The notes beneath the pieces were generated by a model. The model saw only the letters and a program-made list of their open reading frames with translations, searched no databases and had not been told where the DNA came from. A DNA stretch of 64,000 nt. Source: Parafrankia sp. EUN1f (GTDB lineage: Bacteria > Actinomycetota > Actinomycetes > Frankiales > Frankiaceae). This document shows, one piece after another, positions 26,335 through 35,156 of this stretch (the stretch's first letter is position 1; each line of letters starts with the position of its first letter). The position numbers and the translations under genes were made by a program. The stretch is from contig NZ_ADGX01000016.1 in NCBI RefSeq assembly GCF_000177675.1, forward strand, positions 1 to 64,000, in the 5' to 3' direction.

Positions 26335-26690
26335 GACCTGGGCGATCTGGTCGAATTTGTGGAATATCTTCCTGTTGCCTAGGCGCCGGTCGCGGAATCC
26401 CGATCCTCGGGCCTCCGCTGTCGCCGCTGCCTCCGAGTAAGAAGTGAGGATTTCGGCTGCTGCTGCAGCGACCGAAATCCTGACTTCTTGCGGATTGTCG
26501 GCCAGTCCCCTACCCGCACTCGGCTTCGGCTGCGGATCCACTCCTCGACCCGCCGCCTGAGGTCGTCGGTGGGCGATCTGGCCGAGTTTCCGCCGCTGCA
26601 TCTGACAGGTACCCCTCTGCGCCGTGAAGGGTGCATCCACCTGCATCGATCCGCGCCCTGGCGGGTGGGGTCGGCGCTAGCCTGACCTGC
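26335..26690. other. Intergenic region holding dispersed repeat copy 1
   Basis: No gene is seen between the DUF3099 gene and the CoA-transferase. Most of the region is taken up by the hairpin-bearing repeat at 26392-26501. The remainder has lower GC than its flanks (26341-26385) and no coding signal. Confidence 0.6.
26392..26501 (+). repeat. Dispersed hairpin repeat, copy 1
   Basis: A segment of about 110 bp contains an 18-bp inverted repeat with one mismatch: arms AAGAAGTGAGGATTTCGG (26439-26456) and CCGAAATCCTGACTTCTT (26472-26489) around a 15-base loop. The same element, including the flanking GCGGAATCCCGA and the CTTGCGGATTG edge, occurs in reverse orientation at 45163-45281. It carries no gene. 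It may be a REP/MITE-like element or a bidirectional terminator that has been mobilised. Confidence 0.75.
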
Positions 26691-27872
26691 GTGCTTCCGC
26701 TTGAGGGTGTGACCGTCGTCAGTCTGGAACATGCCGTGGCCCTGCCGTTCGCGACCCGGCACCTCGCCGAGCTGGGTGCGCGGGTGATCAAGGTCGAGCG
26801 TCCGGGGCGTGGTGACTTCGCGCGGGACTACGACCGGGCGGTGCGCGGCGGGATGTCGGCGCACTTCTCCTGGCTCAACCGCTCGAAGGAGTCGCTGACG
26901 CTGGACCTGAAGGTGCCGCGCGCCCGCGAGGTGCTGGACCTGCTGGTCGCCCGGGCCGACGTCGTCGCTCAGAACCTCGGGCCGGGTGCCGCCGCCCGCC
27001 TCGGGCTGGACGCGCAGACCCTCGTCGGCCGCCACCCGGCGCTGGTCGCCGTGAACGTGTCCGGCTACGGTCCGGCCGGGCCGTACCGGGCCCGCAAGGC
27101 CTACGACATGCTCGTGCAGGCCGAGTCGGGGCTGATCGCGGTCACGGGCAGCCCGCAGCAGCCGGCGAAGGCCGGCTTCGCCGCCGGGGACGTCGCCGCG
27201 GGCAGCTACGTCATCCAGGCCGTGCTGGCCGCGCTGCTGCGGCGGGCGCGCTCCGGTGCCGGCGCGGCGCTGGACGTCGCGATGCTCGACGCGCTGACGG
27301 AGTGGATGGGCTACCCGATGCAGACCGTGGAGCACACCGGGCAGGAGATGGCCCGGTCGGGCATCAGCCACCAGTCGATCGCGCCCTACGACGCCTACCG
27401 CACGGCGGACGGTGACGACGTCCTGATCGGCGTGCAGAACGACGGGGAGTGGCGCCGGCTGGCCGAGGGCCCGCTCGCCCGCCCGGAGCTCGTCGACGAC
27501 CCCGCGTTCGCGACGAACCTGGCCAGGGTGCGCAACCGGGAGGGGACCGACGCCGTGGTCGCCGCGGAGGTCGCGAAGCTGGGCACCGCCGAGCTGGAGG
27601 CGGGCCTGGACGCCGCGGGCATCGCCTACGCGCGGGTCAACACGGTCGCGGGCGTGCTCGCACATCCCCAGCTCGCGGCCCGTGAACGCTGGGTGGAGGT
27701 CGGCTCGCCGGTGGGCCCGGTCCGGCAGTCCCGCCCGGTGGTCGAGTTCCCGGGGGAGAACGCCCGCCTGGACCCGGTTCCGGCGCTGGGAGAGCACACC
27801 GACACCATCCTGCGCGAGCTCGATCTCTCCACCGAGGAGATCGCCGGTCTGCGCGCCGACGGCGCGATCTGA
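26691..27872 (+). CDS. Class III CoA-transferase (CaiB/BaiF family)
   Basis: The 393-residue protein starts LPLEGVTVVSLEHAVALPFATRHLAELGARVIKVE, split as LPLEGVTVVSLEHAVALPF and LGARVIKVE, the conserved family N-terminus. It has the catalytic-aspartate region KAYDMLVQAESGLI and the typical SGYGPAGPYRARKAYD and WMGYPM elements. It moves CoA from one acyl-CoA to a free carboxylate. The true pair of substrates (formyl/oxalyl, carnitine, succinyl/mesaconyl and others) cannot be told from sequence. I place the start at GTG 26691, which sits exactly at the conserved N-terminus and has no clear ribosome site. It stands alone and converges with uricase. Confidence 0.87.
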   Translation: MLPLEGVTVVSLEHAVALPFATRHLAELGARVIKVERPGRGDFARDYDRAVRGGMSAHFSWLNRSKESLTLDLKVPRAREVLDLLVARADVVAQNLGPGAAARLGLDAQTLVGRHPALVAVNVSGYGPAGPYRARKAYDMLVQAESGLIAVTGSPQQPAKAGFAAGDVAAGSYVIQAVLAALLRRARSGAGAALDVAMLDALTEWMGYPMQTVEHTGQEMARSGISHQSIAPYDAYRTADGDDVLIGVQNDGEWRRLAEGPLARPELVDDPAFATNLARVRNREGTDAVVAAEVAKLGTAELEAGLDAAGIAYARVNTVAGVLAHPQLAARERWVEVGSPVGPVRQSRPVVEFPGENARLDPVPALGEHTDTILRELDLSTEEIAGLRADGAI

Positions 27873-27992
27873 GGGGCTGATGGCCACGCCGCGCTGGCCA
27901 CCCGGGACGGGGACGCGGCGCGTGCGCTGGGGCTGGGGGGGCGACCGCCGGGCGACCGGGTGGTGATCACACCGGCCTGACCGGCCCGGATG

Positions 27993-28901
27993 TCAGCAGA
28001 ACCCCGGGGTGGCCTCCCAGGCGATCGGCGCGGCCGGAACGTCGTCCCGCAGGACCGTGCCCTCGATGCGGCCGTAGGGGCGGTCCGCCGCGAGGTAGAC
28101 GCTGTCGGGGTTGTCCAGGCCGAACGGTGCCAGATCGACCAGGAAATGATGCTTGTTCGGCATCGACATGCGGATCTCGGCAACCTCCGGGAAGGCCGCC
28201 AGCACCTTTTCGCCCATGTGGTAAAGGGTCTGTTGCAGGGCGAGGCTGTGCAGGTCCGCGAACGTCTCGACCAGCGTGCGCGGGATCTCCGTGGCCAGTC
28301 GCGCGAAATCAGCGCCGGTGATCCCACCGTCGGTGGCGGTGTAGCGCCACCGTGCCGTGACCTCGGTGGCGAGGATCCGGTCGGAGGTTTCCGCCAGTGT
28401 TGTGTGGCGGTCCCGGGGAAATCCGTGGAACTCCGAGCCGGTCGTCTTGAGCACGACCAGCCCGGCGATTCCGGAGACGACGTGCACGTCGTCGGCGTCG
28501 ATGGTGACCACCGTGGTTCGCCGGCTCTGCCCGGACCGGATGAAGGAGTGGTCGTGGGCCTGCCCGGCGATGTCGATCCGGTCCCACGCGAACTGCTCTA
28601 TCTCGACCCGTGCGCCGGTGATCCAGTCGTACGCGGCGGTGAAATGCCGGCCCAGCCGGATCCCGAACTGTTCGATCTCGCCGACACCCCCTTCGCGAGC
28701 GAAGGCGTAGACGACGTTTTTCTGGGTGTCCGTCGCGAGCACGTGGCTGTTATCACCCTGGATGTGGGCCGCGGTGAAGTCGCCGCGCAGCGCGGTGGAC
28801 ACATTCAGGTCGCTGATCCGGTGGACCGGGGTGGATCGGTCGACGTGGACGAGGCGCACCTCGGCCTTGCCGTACTGGTTCGGTCCGAGAACGATGGGCA
28901 T
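27993..28901 (-). CDS. Urate oxidase (uricase)
   Basis: The 302-residue protein has uricase landmarks: GPNQYGKAEVRLVHVDR, the NSHVLATDTQKNVVYAFAR signature with the catalytic Thr, and MPNKHHFLVDLAPFGLDNP. It oxidises urate to 5-hydroxyisourate in purine breakdown, without a cofactor. ATG 28901 is preceded by GAAAGG; a GTG six bases upstream overlaps that site and is less likely. No other purine-catabolism genes lie alongside, so it is probably a single-gene unit with its promoter in the long spacer upstream. Confidence 0.92.
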   Translation of the reverse strand: MPIVLGPNQYGKAEVRLVHVDRSTPVHRISDLNVSTALRGDFTAAHIQGDNSHVLATDTQKNVVYAFAREGGVGEIEQFGIRLGRHFTAAYDWITGARVEIEQFAWDRIDIAGQAHDHSFIRSGQSRRTTVVTIDADDVHVVSGIAGLVVLKTTGSEFHGFPRDRHTTLAETSDRILATEVTARWRYTATDGGITGADFARLATEIPRTLVETFADLHSLALQQTLYHMGEKVLAAFPEVAEIRMSMPNKHHFLVDLAPFGLDNPDSVYLAADRPYGRIEGTVLRDDVPAAPIAWEATPGFC

Positions 28902-29741
28902 GAGCACCTTTCGGGTCGGCGGCGGCTGGCCCGCCCGAGGCAGCCGGCTGGTGGCCAGACGATCCCGGCTCCCGGCGCCGGCGCACCCGGCGAGGAAGCC
29001 CCATTCTGGGGTGCCCGGCCGCGCCGACCTGTTGTGGTGGCGTTTCGCCTCTGTTTCCGGCGTGAGGTTCCGGAGGGGGCTGACCGGTCGGCACTTCGGT
29101 GCCCTGTCGGTTCCGCGATCGGATGGCGCCGGCCTGAAGTCGGTACATCACTTCCGGGGGGCGGTGTTCGGCACGCTCGGGCGCTTTCCGGCGCCTTCGA
29201 CGGTCGGAGTGCCCGGGGGCGTCCGGGCGCGTGGTCGGCCGAAATCCGAGCACGCGAATCCGTACGGCACCAAGGCGCGACTGCGCTGCGTGCAATATCT
29301 GGCACGTCTGGTAGTGGTAAGTGTCTACTCGCGGACAAATCCGGTACTGGCCCCGGTGCGGCTTCTCCTCGGCGCGCAACTTTGTATATGAGTCGTGCGT
29401 CGGACGAATCGGCGCTGGGAGGGGTTTATGGCGGTGGGCCGGGGAGTGTCACTCTCCGAGATCGGAATATTAGCGGCGGGTAGTTGTTCTGCGGGTGTGG
29501 CCGGGTTTTCCTATGATCGACGGGACGTCGTTCGCGGTCGTGGGTACGGTCCGCTCGTGGGTGGTCGAGCATGTGCACTTTCTGTTTCTGGCCGATCCCT
29601 TTCGGTGAGGCCGTTGCGGTTCGTCGCCGCGTCGCGGCGCCCGGTGGTCACCGGCCCTGGTGATCCGGTGCCGGGCGATCCGCGAGCCGACGGAAGGCCC
29701 TACACCTCGTCGTTGCTCCGGTCTTCGGAAGAAGGCATCGC
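28902..29741. other. Long divergent intergenic region, no convincing gene
   Basis: This 840-bp spacer separates reverse-strand uricase from the forward L,D-transpeptidase gene and should hold both promoters. GC content falls toward 29280-29500, where AT-richer patches such as AATATCTGGC and TTTGTATATG occur. One frame at 29428-29757 has an ATG with GGGAGGGG about four bases upstream, but its product is unremarkable and overlaps the next start by 16 bases. I regard it as doubtful. Other frames are GC-artefacts. Confidence 0.4.
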
Positions 29742-31076
29742 ATGTCCCGCTCGATGATGAGCCCGGCTCGATTTCTCCGTGGCGGTCTGCTGCCCGCCTC
29801 CCGTTCCGTCCGCCAGCGTGGCGGCGGGGTCGCCGCCCTCCTGCTCGCCGTGGCGCTGCTGGCGTCGTGCTCGTCCGGTGGCGGTGGTGGCGACGAGGCG
29901 GCGCCGCAGACCTCGCCCCCGCCGGCGACACCGACGCTGACCGTCACCCCGGCTGACGGCGCGGCCGGCATCGCGCTGACCGAGGCGGTCGTGGTGACGA
30001 GCAACGCGCCGCTCGCGTCGGTCACGGTCGCGCGGGGCGCGAGCGCCAAGGAGAAGACCGAACCGGGCACGCTGGAGGGAACCTTCTCCGCGGACCACCG
30101 GACGTGGACCTCGGCGAGCGGGCTGTTCTCCGACAGCCGCTACGACATCCAGGCCACCACCGCCCAGACGGCGGGCCTGACCGGCACGAAGAGCATCACG
30201 TCGAGCTTCACCACCGGCATCCCGGACAAGGCGTTCAAGGTGTCCTGGGAGCCGGTGGCCGGCCAGACCGTCGGGGTGGGCGCTCCGATCAGCCTCACCT
30301 TCAGCGCGCCGGTGACGGACCGTGCCGCGGTGCAGCGTCGCCTCGCGGTCAGCGCCGACCCGCCGGTGCTCGGCGCCTGGCGCTGGATGTCGGACCGCCT
30401 GGTGATGTGGCGGCCCCAGGAGTACTGGGCGCCCGGGACCAAGGTGCACGTGGCGGCGAACCTGGCCGGCTACGACTCCGGCACCGGCTGGATCGGCGTC
30501 AAGGACCGCACGATGGACTTCACCATCGGTGCCGCCCAGGTCAGCGAGGTCGACGCGTCGACCCACAGAATGCAGGTCTACCAGAACGGGCAGCTGGTCC
30601 GGACCATGCTGATCAGCGGCGGCAAGCCGGGCTCACTGACCATGGAAGGCCCGCACAACGTGCTCGGCAAGGCCCCCATGGTGATCATGGACTCGGCCAC
30701 GGTGGGCATTCCGGTGGGCAGCCCCGACTACTACCGCGAGGAGGTGCAGTGGGCCGTCCACTACACCAGCGGTGGGCAGTACGTGCACTCCGCGCCGTGG
30801 TCGGTGCCCTCACAGGGGCGGGCGAACGTCTCGCACGGGTGCGTGAACGCGTCGCCCGCTGATGCGGAGTGGTTCTACAACTTCAGTCAGTTTGGCGACA
30901 TCATCAATATCAAGAACACCGGGCGGCCGGCCGACACGTCGCAGCTCGGGAACGAGTGGTCCGTCCCGTGGGCGACCTGGAAGGCCGGCAGCGCCCTGCC
31001 CGTCGACGAGTCGTCGGACAGCTCCACGCTGGCCGGGGGCTCCTCCGGTGCAGGTGCCTCGGCCGGCGGCGCCTGA
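29742..31076 (+). CDS. L,D-transpeptidase lipoprotein (Ldt, YkuD fold)
   Basis: The 444-residue protein has a basic N-terminus and a lipobox LLASC (C43), so it is anchored outside the membrane. Two Ig-like domains (about 60-160 and 160-255) lead to the catalytic YkuD domain (about 255-400), with the active-site motif SHGCVN (catalytic C367) and an upstream His in YVHSAPW. It forms 3-3 cross-links in peptidoglycan. The build matches mycobacterial LdtMt2-type enzymes, including Trp residues after the catalytic domain (WSVPWATWKAG). ATG 29742 is preceded by AGAAGG. A Ser/Gly-rich tail ends the protein, and a long stem-loop follows the gene. Confidence 0.92.
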   Translation: MSRSMMSPARFLRGGLLPASRSVRQRGGGVAALLLAVALLASCSSGGGGGDEAAPQTSPPPATPTLTVTPADGAAGIALTEAVVVTSNAPLASVTVARGASAKEKTEPGTLEGTFSADHRTWTSASGLFSDSRYDIQATTAQTAGLTGTKSITSSFTTGIPDKAFKVSWEPVAGQTVGVGAPISLTFSAPVTDRAAVQRRLAVSADPPVLGAWRWMSDRLVMWRPQEYWAPGTKVHVAANLAGYDSGTGWIGVKDRTMDFTIGAAQVSEVDASTHRMQVYQNGQLVRTMLISGGKPGSLTMEGPHNVLGKAPMVIMDSATVGIPVGSPDYYREEVQWAVHYTSGGQYVHSAPWSVPSQGRANVSHGCVNASPADAEWFYNFSQFGDIINIKNTGRPADTSQLGNEWSVPWATWKAGSALPVDESSDSSTLAGGSSGAGASAGGA

Positions 31077-31171
31077 CGTGCCTGACCGCTTCGGCGGCGC
31101 GGGTGAGGCTCCGGGGCGGGATTCCTCGGATCGCGGGGCCATGAAGGGTGGGTGACACCCGGTGCGGTGAC

Positions 31172-31213
31172 GGGCGGGTGGTCACGGAGACGTCTCTCGG
31201 TGGCCACCCGCCC
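31172..31213 (+). terminator. Long stem-loop after the L,D-transpeptidase gene
   Basis: GGGCGGGTGG (31172-31181) pairs with CCACCCGCCC (31204-31213), and the stem extends four more pairs with one G-T. It lies about 95 bp after the stop and before the next gene's start. Confidence 0.55.
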
Positions 31214-31311
31214 TTGCGCTCGAGAACGGCTGCCCATGATTGGCTTGTCGGCGCAAGCTGGACGAAGAGAGTCGGACACGGCGAGCCGCGGGACGGACCG
31301 GGAGTCGAGGC

Positions 31312-32349
31312 GTGGTGGATCAGACGAACCGGGACAGTCGGAACGACCTGGGTGGCGAGGCCCTCCGGTCGACGCAGACCGGCCAGGCCGGGCCGGGTGG
31401 GTCGAGTGCCCCCGGAGGGCAGGGCGGGCCCAGCGGCGGGCGATGGTGGCGGCGGCTGCGAAACCCGGCTACCGGCCTGCCGAAGCTGTGGGTCGAGGCC
31501 GTCCTGCTGGTGTCGCTCTACTACGTCTACACGGCGACCAGAGGCGCGGCCGACGCCTCCGCCGCGGATGCGAACCGACTCGGCTGGGACATCCTGCACC
31601 TGCAGGAACGGCTGCACATCAACATCGAGCTGAGCCTCAACAGCTGGCTGCAGAGCGTGCCGGCGCTGGCGGTCATCTGCTGCTACTACTACGCGACCCT
31701 GCACTTCGTGGTCACACCCTCGCTGCTGGTCTGGATGTACCGGCGCAACCCGGGGCGGTATGTCCGCGCCCGGTGGACCCTGGTCTTCACCACGCTGATC
31801 GCGCTGTGCGGCTTCTTCCTGTTCCCCACCACCCCGCCGCGCCTGCTGCCCGGGACGTCCTACGTCGACACGATGTCCCATTTCGAGGGCTGGGGCTGGT
31901 GGAGCGGAAGCGCGAGTGCCGCTCCGGACGGTCTGGAGGGGCTGGCCAACCAGTACGCCGCGATGCCCTCGCTGCACTGCGCGTGGGCCCTGTGGTCGGG
32001 CTTCCTGCTCGCCCGGTTCGCCCGCCGGCCGGTCGTGCGGGTGCTCGGCTGCCTGTATCCGGCGGCGACGGTCTTCATCGTGATGGCGACGTCGAACCAC
32101 TACATCCTGGACGCGGTGGCCGGCTGGGCCGTGCTCGGTGTGAGCACGCTGCTCGCTTTCGCGATCACGGTCCGCCACCGCAGCCGGCGGGCCGCGGACG
32201 TCCCGCCTGCCACCCCCGCGGACGCCGAGGCGGGGGTGACGACGGCGGAGGTGGCCGCGCGGGAGGAAGCCGCGGCGGGTACGGCGGCGGCGGGCACGGC
32301 CGTGGGCACGACGGCGGCGGTTTCGCGCACCCGCGTCAGCGAGGCGTGA
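31312..32349 (+). CDS. PAP2/Aur1-like phosphatase family membrane protein
   Basis: The protein has about six predicted membrane segments after a 60-residue hydrophilic, Gly-rich lead. The phosphatase-like signature is split over AMPSLHCAWALW (PSLH) and SNHYILDAVAGW (H...D), which supply the catalytic His and Asp. An FPTTPPRLLPG loop resembles the inositol-phosphorylceramide/phosphatidylinositol-transfer branch of the superfamily. It probably acts on a phospholipid or polyprenyl phosphate at the membrane. I start at GTG 31312 (GGGAG seven bases upstream); GTG 31315 is equally possible. The C-terminal 45 residues are Ala/Thr-rich and disordered. Confidence 0.8.
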   Translation: MVDQTNRDSRNDLGGEALRSTQTGQAGPGGSSAPGGQGGPSGGRWWRRLRNPATGLPKLWVEAVLLVSLYYVYTATRGAADASAADANRLGWDILHLQERLHINIELSLNSWLQSVPALAVICCYYYATLHFVVTPSLLVWMYRRNPGRYVRARWTLVFTTLIALCGFFLFPTTPPRLLPGTSYVDTMSHFEGWGWWSGSASAAPDGLEGLANQYAAMPSLHCAWALWSGFLLARFARRPVVRVLGCLYPAATVFIVMATSNHYILDAVAGWAVLGVSTLLAFAITVRHRSRRAADVPPATPADAEAGVTTAEVAAREEAAAGTAAAGTAVGTTAAVSRTRVSEA

Positions 32350-32498
32350 CGGGGCTGGCCGCGGCGGTTCCTGTGCTGGCGTGAGCCTTCCCCCGGTGTG
32401 ATGCCGATGTCGGGCATATGGGAAAGTTTCCGTACGCTGCGGTGTCTCGCAGTGTCCCCATCGCGTATCCCCCCTTGAGTAGGGAGCACGGAGTATCC

Positions 32499-33728
32499 AT
32501 GTCCTCGCTGTCGGTGGCGCTTTTTCGGCGCCCCCGTCCGGTCGCGTTCGTCGTCTCGCTGCTGGTCGCCTGGGTGCTGCTGGGGCTGCTGGCGCTCTGG
32601 CTGCGGCGTGGCCCGATCGAGGACGACCTGGGTACCCGGGCGGCGGACGCGGTCCGCGCGGCCGGTGTCAGCCGGGCGCGGGTCAGCGTCGAAGGCCGTG
32701 ACATCGTCCTGCACGGCCGTTTCGAGAGCCCGCAGGAGGCCCGGGAAGCCCAGCGGGTGGCAGCGGTGTCCGGCAGTACCTCCGTGCGGCTGTCCGGGGA
32801 CGCGGTCGTCGCCACCGAGCCGTCCCGGCCGATCGTCATCGGGGTGAGTGGTACCGGCGGCACACCGGCCGACCTGGCCTTCAGTGCCACCGTTCCGGAC
32901 AGCGCGACGCGGGCCCAGCTGCTCGGCGCGGCAGCGGATGTCTCCGGCGGTTCCGTCTCGGCGACCGTCACCGTTGATCCCAAGGTGGCGACACCGGCGC
33001 TGGAGTCCTTCGGTGACGTGGCCAGGGCGCTCGGAAGGCAGCCGGGTGTCCGGTCCGTGACGATCGACGGTTCGTCGCTGGTGCTCCAGGGCACGGTCGC
33101 GGATCGGGCCGCGGGCACCGTGATCGGGGCGGAGGTGCTGGCGGCCGTCCGGCACCGGGTTCCGGACGCCTCGCTCGACAATCGGCTGACGGTCGGTGCC
33201 GAGGTGGACCTCGACCCGGCCACGGGTGCGGTCAGCCCCGTCGCGGCCGATTCCACGAGCGACGATTCGGCGGCCCCCGGTTCGTCGGTCACTGCTCCGT
33301 CGGTCACTGCTCCGTCGGCTCCTGATCCGTCAGCCACTGGTTCCGCCGGTGCTGTTCCCGAGGCCGGGCGTACCCAGGGCGCGCTGCAGGCCGCGCTCGA
33401 GGGAACCAGCCTGACTTTCGCGGTAGGGGAGTCGACCCTCGACGCGTCCGTGCGGGCGGGTCTGGACAAGGTCGCCCAGGCCCTGCTGCCGGGAGACCTC
33501 ACCGTGCTGGTCGGCGGGCATACGGACAGCACCGGCCCGCTGGCCTTCAACCAGGCGCTGTCGATGGACCGGGCCAGGGCCGCCCGTGAATACCTGGTGC
33601 AGCGGGGCGTGCCTGCCGAGCGGGTGCGGGTGGCCGGCTTCGGACCGGAGCGCCCGGTCGCGGACAACGCGACCGTGGCAGGTCGCGCCGCCAATCGCCG
33701 GGTGGACGTGACCGCGGTCACGGGCTGA
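32499..33728 (+). CDS. OmpA-domain/BON-like envelope protein, ArfA-like
   Basis: ATG 32499 with GGAG nearby gives 409 residues. There is one N-terminal membrane helix (FVVSLLVAWVLLGLLALWL), a middle region with two repeated beta-alpha modules resembling BON domains (about 45-110 and 135-220), and a Ser/Thr/Pro-rich linker. The linker contains an exact 15-bp duplication coding SVTAP. A C-terminal OmpA peptidoglycan-binding domain (about 300-405) has GGHTDSTG, RARAAREYL and RRVDV. The build matches the mycobacterial ArfA/OmpATb type, tethering membrane to cell wall. It follows a PAP2-like enzyme and may share its promoter region. Confidence 0.82.
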   Translation: MSSLSVALFRRPRPVAFVVSLLVAWVLLGLLALWLRRGPIEDDLGTRAADAVRAAGVSRARVSVEGRDIVLHGRFESPQEAREAQRVAAVSGSTSVRLSGDAVVATEPSRPIVIGVSGTGGTPADLAFSATVPDSATRAQLLGAAADVSGGSVSATVTVDPKVATPALESFGDVARALGRQPGVRSVTIDGSSLVLQGTVADRAAGTVIGAEVLAAVRHRVPDASLDNRLTVGAEVDLDPATGAVSPVAADSTSDDSAAPGSSVTAPSVTAPSAPDPSATGSAGAVPEAGRTQGALQAALEGTSLTFAVGESTLDASVRAGLDKVAQALLPGDLTVLVGGHTDSTGPLAFNQALSMDRARAAREYLVQRGVPAERVRVAGFGPERPVADNATVAGRAANRRVDVTAVTG

Positions 33729-34133
33729 GAAGTCGGCGGCCGGCACCTTCGGCCCGGGTAGTACTTCCGACGTCCTGTCGAGTGGCGGCGCGGCCTTCGG
33801 GTCCGAACAGCAAACGCGGATTCTCGGCGGCGGGCGGGGGTGACCCTGCGGCCTCGCCTTCCCGGCCCGCCGGGGCTCGTGGGGCCCCGCCGCGACCGCC
33901 TGGGAGCCGCTGGCCCGTCTGGCATCCCCCTCGGCACCTGCTGGCATCCGTCGAGATCCGCCGGCGCTCGCAGGGACCCGCGGTGAGGCTGTGCCTGCTG
34001 CGCGTGCGGTGCTTCCAGAAGGGCGATGTCGCTCGTCGTGTGGTGACTCGGATGCGACCGAGAGTGGTTTTCGTCGCCGAAGCCGCTGGGGGTTGTCACC
34101 CTGCGCATCGGGGGTTTGCGGTCGGTGTGTGGC

Positions 34134-34152
34134 GTAGGTAAGGCTGTCTTGC
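34134..34152 (+). promoter_or_regulatory. Weak IdeR/DtxR-like iron box (distal)
   Basis: GTAGGTAAGGCTGTCTTGC matches the mycobacterial IdeR consensus TTAGGTTAGGCTAACCTAA at about 12 of 19 positions, mostly in the left half. Alone it would be weak; its tandem position 50 bp from a better box makes it worth noting. Confidence 0.35.
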
Positions 34153-34183
34153 GTCTGCCGCCCACTCCGTGGCACTCTAGCGA

Positions 34184-34202
34184 TTAGGGAAGCCTTAGCT
34201 AA
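34184..34202 (+). promoter_or_regulatory. IdeR/DtxR-like iron box (proximal) for bfd-bfr
   Basis: TTAGGGAAGCCTTAGCTAA matches the IdeR consensus TTAGGTTAGGCTAACCTAA at about 14 of 19 positions, including TTAGG on the left and the CTAA end. It lies 90 bp before bfd. In mycobacteria iron-bound IdeR activates bfrA through paired boxes, so the same logic is plausible here. Confidence 0.55.
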
Positions 34203-34291
34203 GCCTGAGCCTCGGCGCGAAGGGATCCCGGAACGGTAACGACAACCTCTCGGCGCTTCGGCGTCGACATCTCCGGGCGTGGTGAGGTGCG

Positions 34292-34486
34292 GTGCTCGTC
34301 TGTTCGTGCTTTGCTGTCTCCGATCGGACGCTACGTAGCGTGATCGCATCGGGTGCGTGTGATGCAGAGGAGATCGGTGCGAGGTGTGACGCCGGCACGG
34401 GGTGCGGCGGATGCCTCGAGGAGATCGACGAGATGCTCGATGCGGCGGTGCCGCTTCGCCGTCGTCCGGTCGCCAGATCAGCCTAG
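34292..34486 (+). CDS. bfd: Bacterioferritin-associated ferredoxin
   Basis: This 64-residue protein has the four cysteine ligands of Bfd at exactly the positions of the E. coli protein: C4 and C6 (VCSCF) and C38 and C41 (GTGCGGC). It should bind a [2Fe-2S] cluster and donate electrons to bacterioferritin to release stored iron. The start is a GTG, preceded by GTGAGG. It lies 181 bp before bfr in the same direction, with a 9-bp hairpin between them that could attenuate read-through so that the two proteins are made in unequal amounts. Candidate iron boxes lie upstream. Confidence 0.88.
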   Translation: MLVCSCFAVSDRTLRSVIASGACDAEEIGARCDAGTGCGGCLEEIDEMLDAAVPLRRRPVARSA

Positions 34487-34487
34487 G

Positions 34488-34524
34488 GACCCACCGGGGC
34501 CTCCGGGAGTGATCTCGGTGGGTC
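34488..34524 (+). terminator. Hairpin between bfd and bfr
   Basis: GACCCACCG (34488-34496) and CGGTGGGTC (34516-34524) form a 9-bp stem starting two bases after the bfd stop. It may be a terminator or attenuator. Confidence 0.5.
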
Positions 34525-34667
34525 GGAGCGGAAACCCGCTGCCGTCTGCGGGATCCGCTTGTTCGCGCGGTATTCTGGCACGCCGGTCAAGGGCTTCGTG
34601 ATGCCTTCGCGCGCCCGCCGAGTCGCCCGTGGAGGTTTCCGGGCGAAATTGGTGGAGGTAGTCGGCG

Positions 34668-35147
34668 ATGCGTGGCGACGAACAGATCGTCGAGCGGCTG
34701 AACGCAGTTCTGACAAATGAGCTGACCGCGGTCAACCAGTATTTCCTGCATTCCAGGATGCAGCGGAACTGGGGATACAAGCACATCTCCGAGCACTACT
34801 ACCATGAGTCGATCGACGAGATGAAGCACGCCGATCGACTCATCCATCGAGTTCTCTACCTGGGCGGTCTTCCGAACCTGCAGCGCCTGAACACGCTCCG
34901 CATCGGGGAGACGGTTCCCGAGCAGCTGGAGCTCGACCGCCAGCATGAATCCGAGGCCGTCGACGTTCTCCGCGAGGCGATCGCCCTGTTCCGGTCAAAG
35001 GGCGACATCGGCTCCGCGGTCCTGCTGGAGGACATTCTGACCTCCGAGGAGGAGCACATCGACTGGTTGGACGCCCAGCTCGAGCTCATCTCCCAGCTCG
35101 GCGCCACCGAGTACCTCTCGCAGCAGATCCACGAACACGACGACTAG
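34668..35147 (+). CDS. bfr: Bacterioferritin
   Basis: The 159-residue four-helix protein has all ferroxidase ligands at family positions (E18, E51, H54, E94, E127, H130) and the heme-ligand M52. It is therefore a heme-containing 24-mer bacterioferritin that oxidises Fe(II) and stores it as a mineral core. ATG 34668 follows GGTGGAGG. It is paired with bfd upstream, giving storage and release functions side by side. A strong hairpin begins nine bases after the stop. Confidence 0.96.
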   Translation: MRGDEQIVERLNAVLTNELTAVNQYFLHSRMQRNWGYKHISEHYYHESIDEMKHADRLIHRVLYLGGLPNLQRLNTLRIGETVPEQLELDRQHESEAVDVLREAIALFRSKGDIGSAVLLEDILTSEEEHIDWLDAQLELISQLGATEYLSQQIHEHDD

Positions 35148-35156
35148 GGAGAGACC

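Larger units (their letters stand above)
33729..34291. other. Intergenic region with candidate iron boxes upstream of bfd
   Basis: No gene is visible between the OmpA-like gene and bfd. The region is GC-rich until about 34130, then AT-richer, and holds two motifs resembling the DtxR/IdeR operator at 34134-34152 and 34184-34202. Reverse-strand frames through it lack ribosome sites and coding bias. Confidence 0.5.

Noticed and set aside
29428-29757. Possible small gene upstream of the L,D-transpeptidase gene with a GGGAGGGG site
   Set aside because: The product is not recognisable and overlaps the transpeptidase start. The site alone is not enough.
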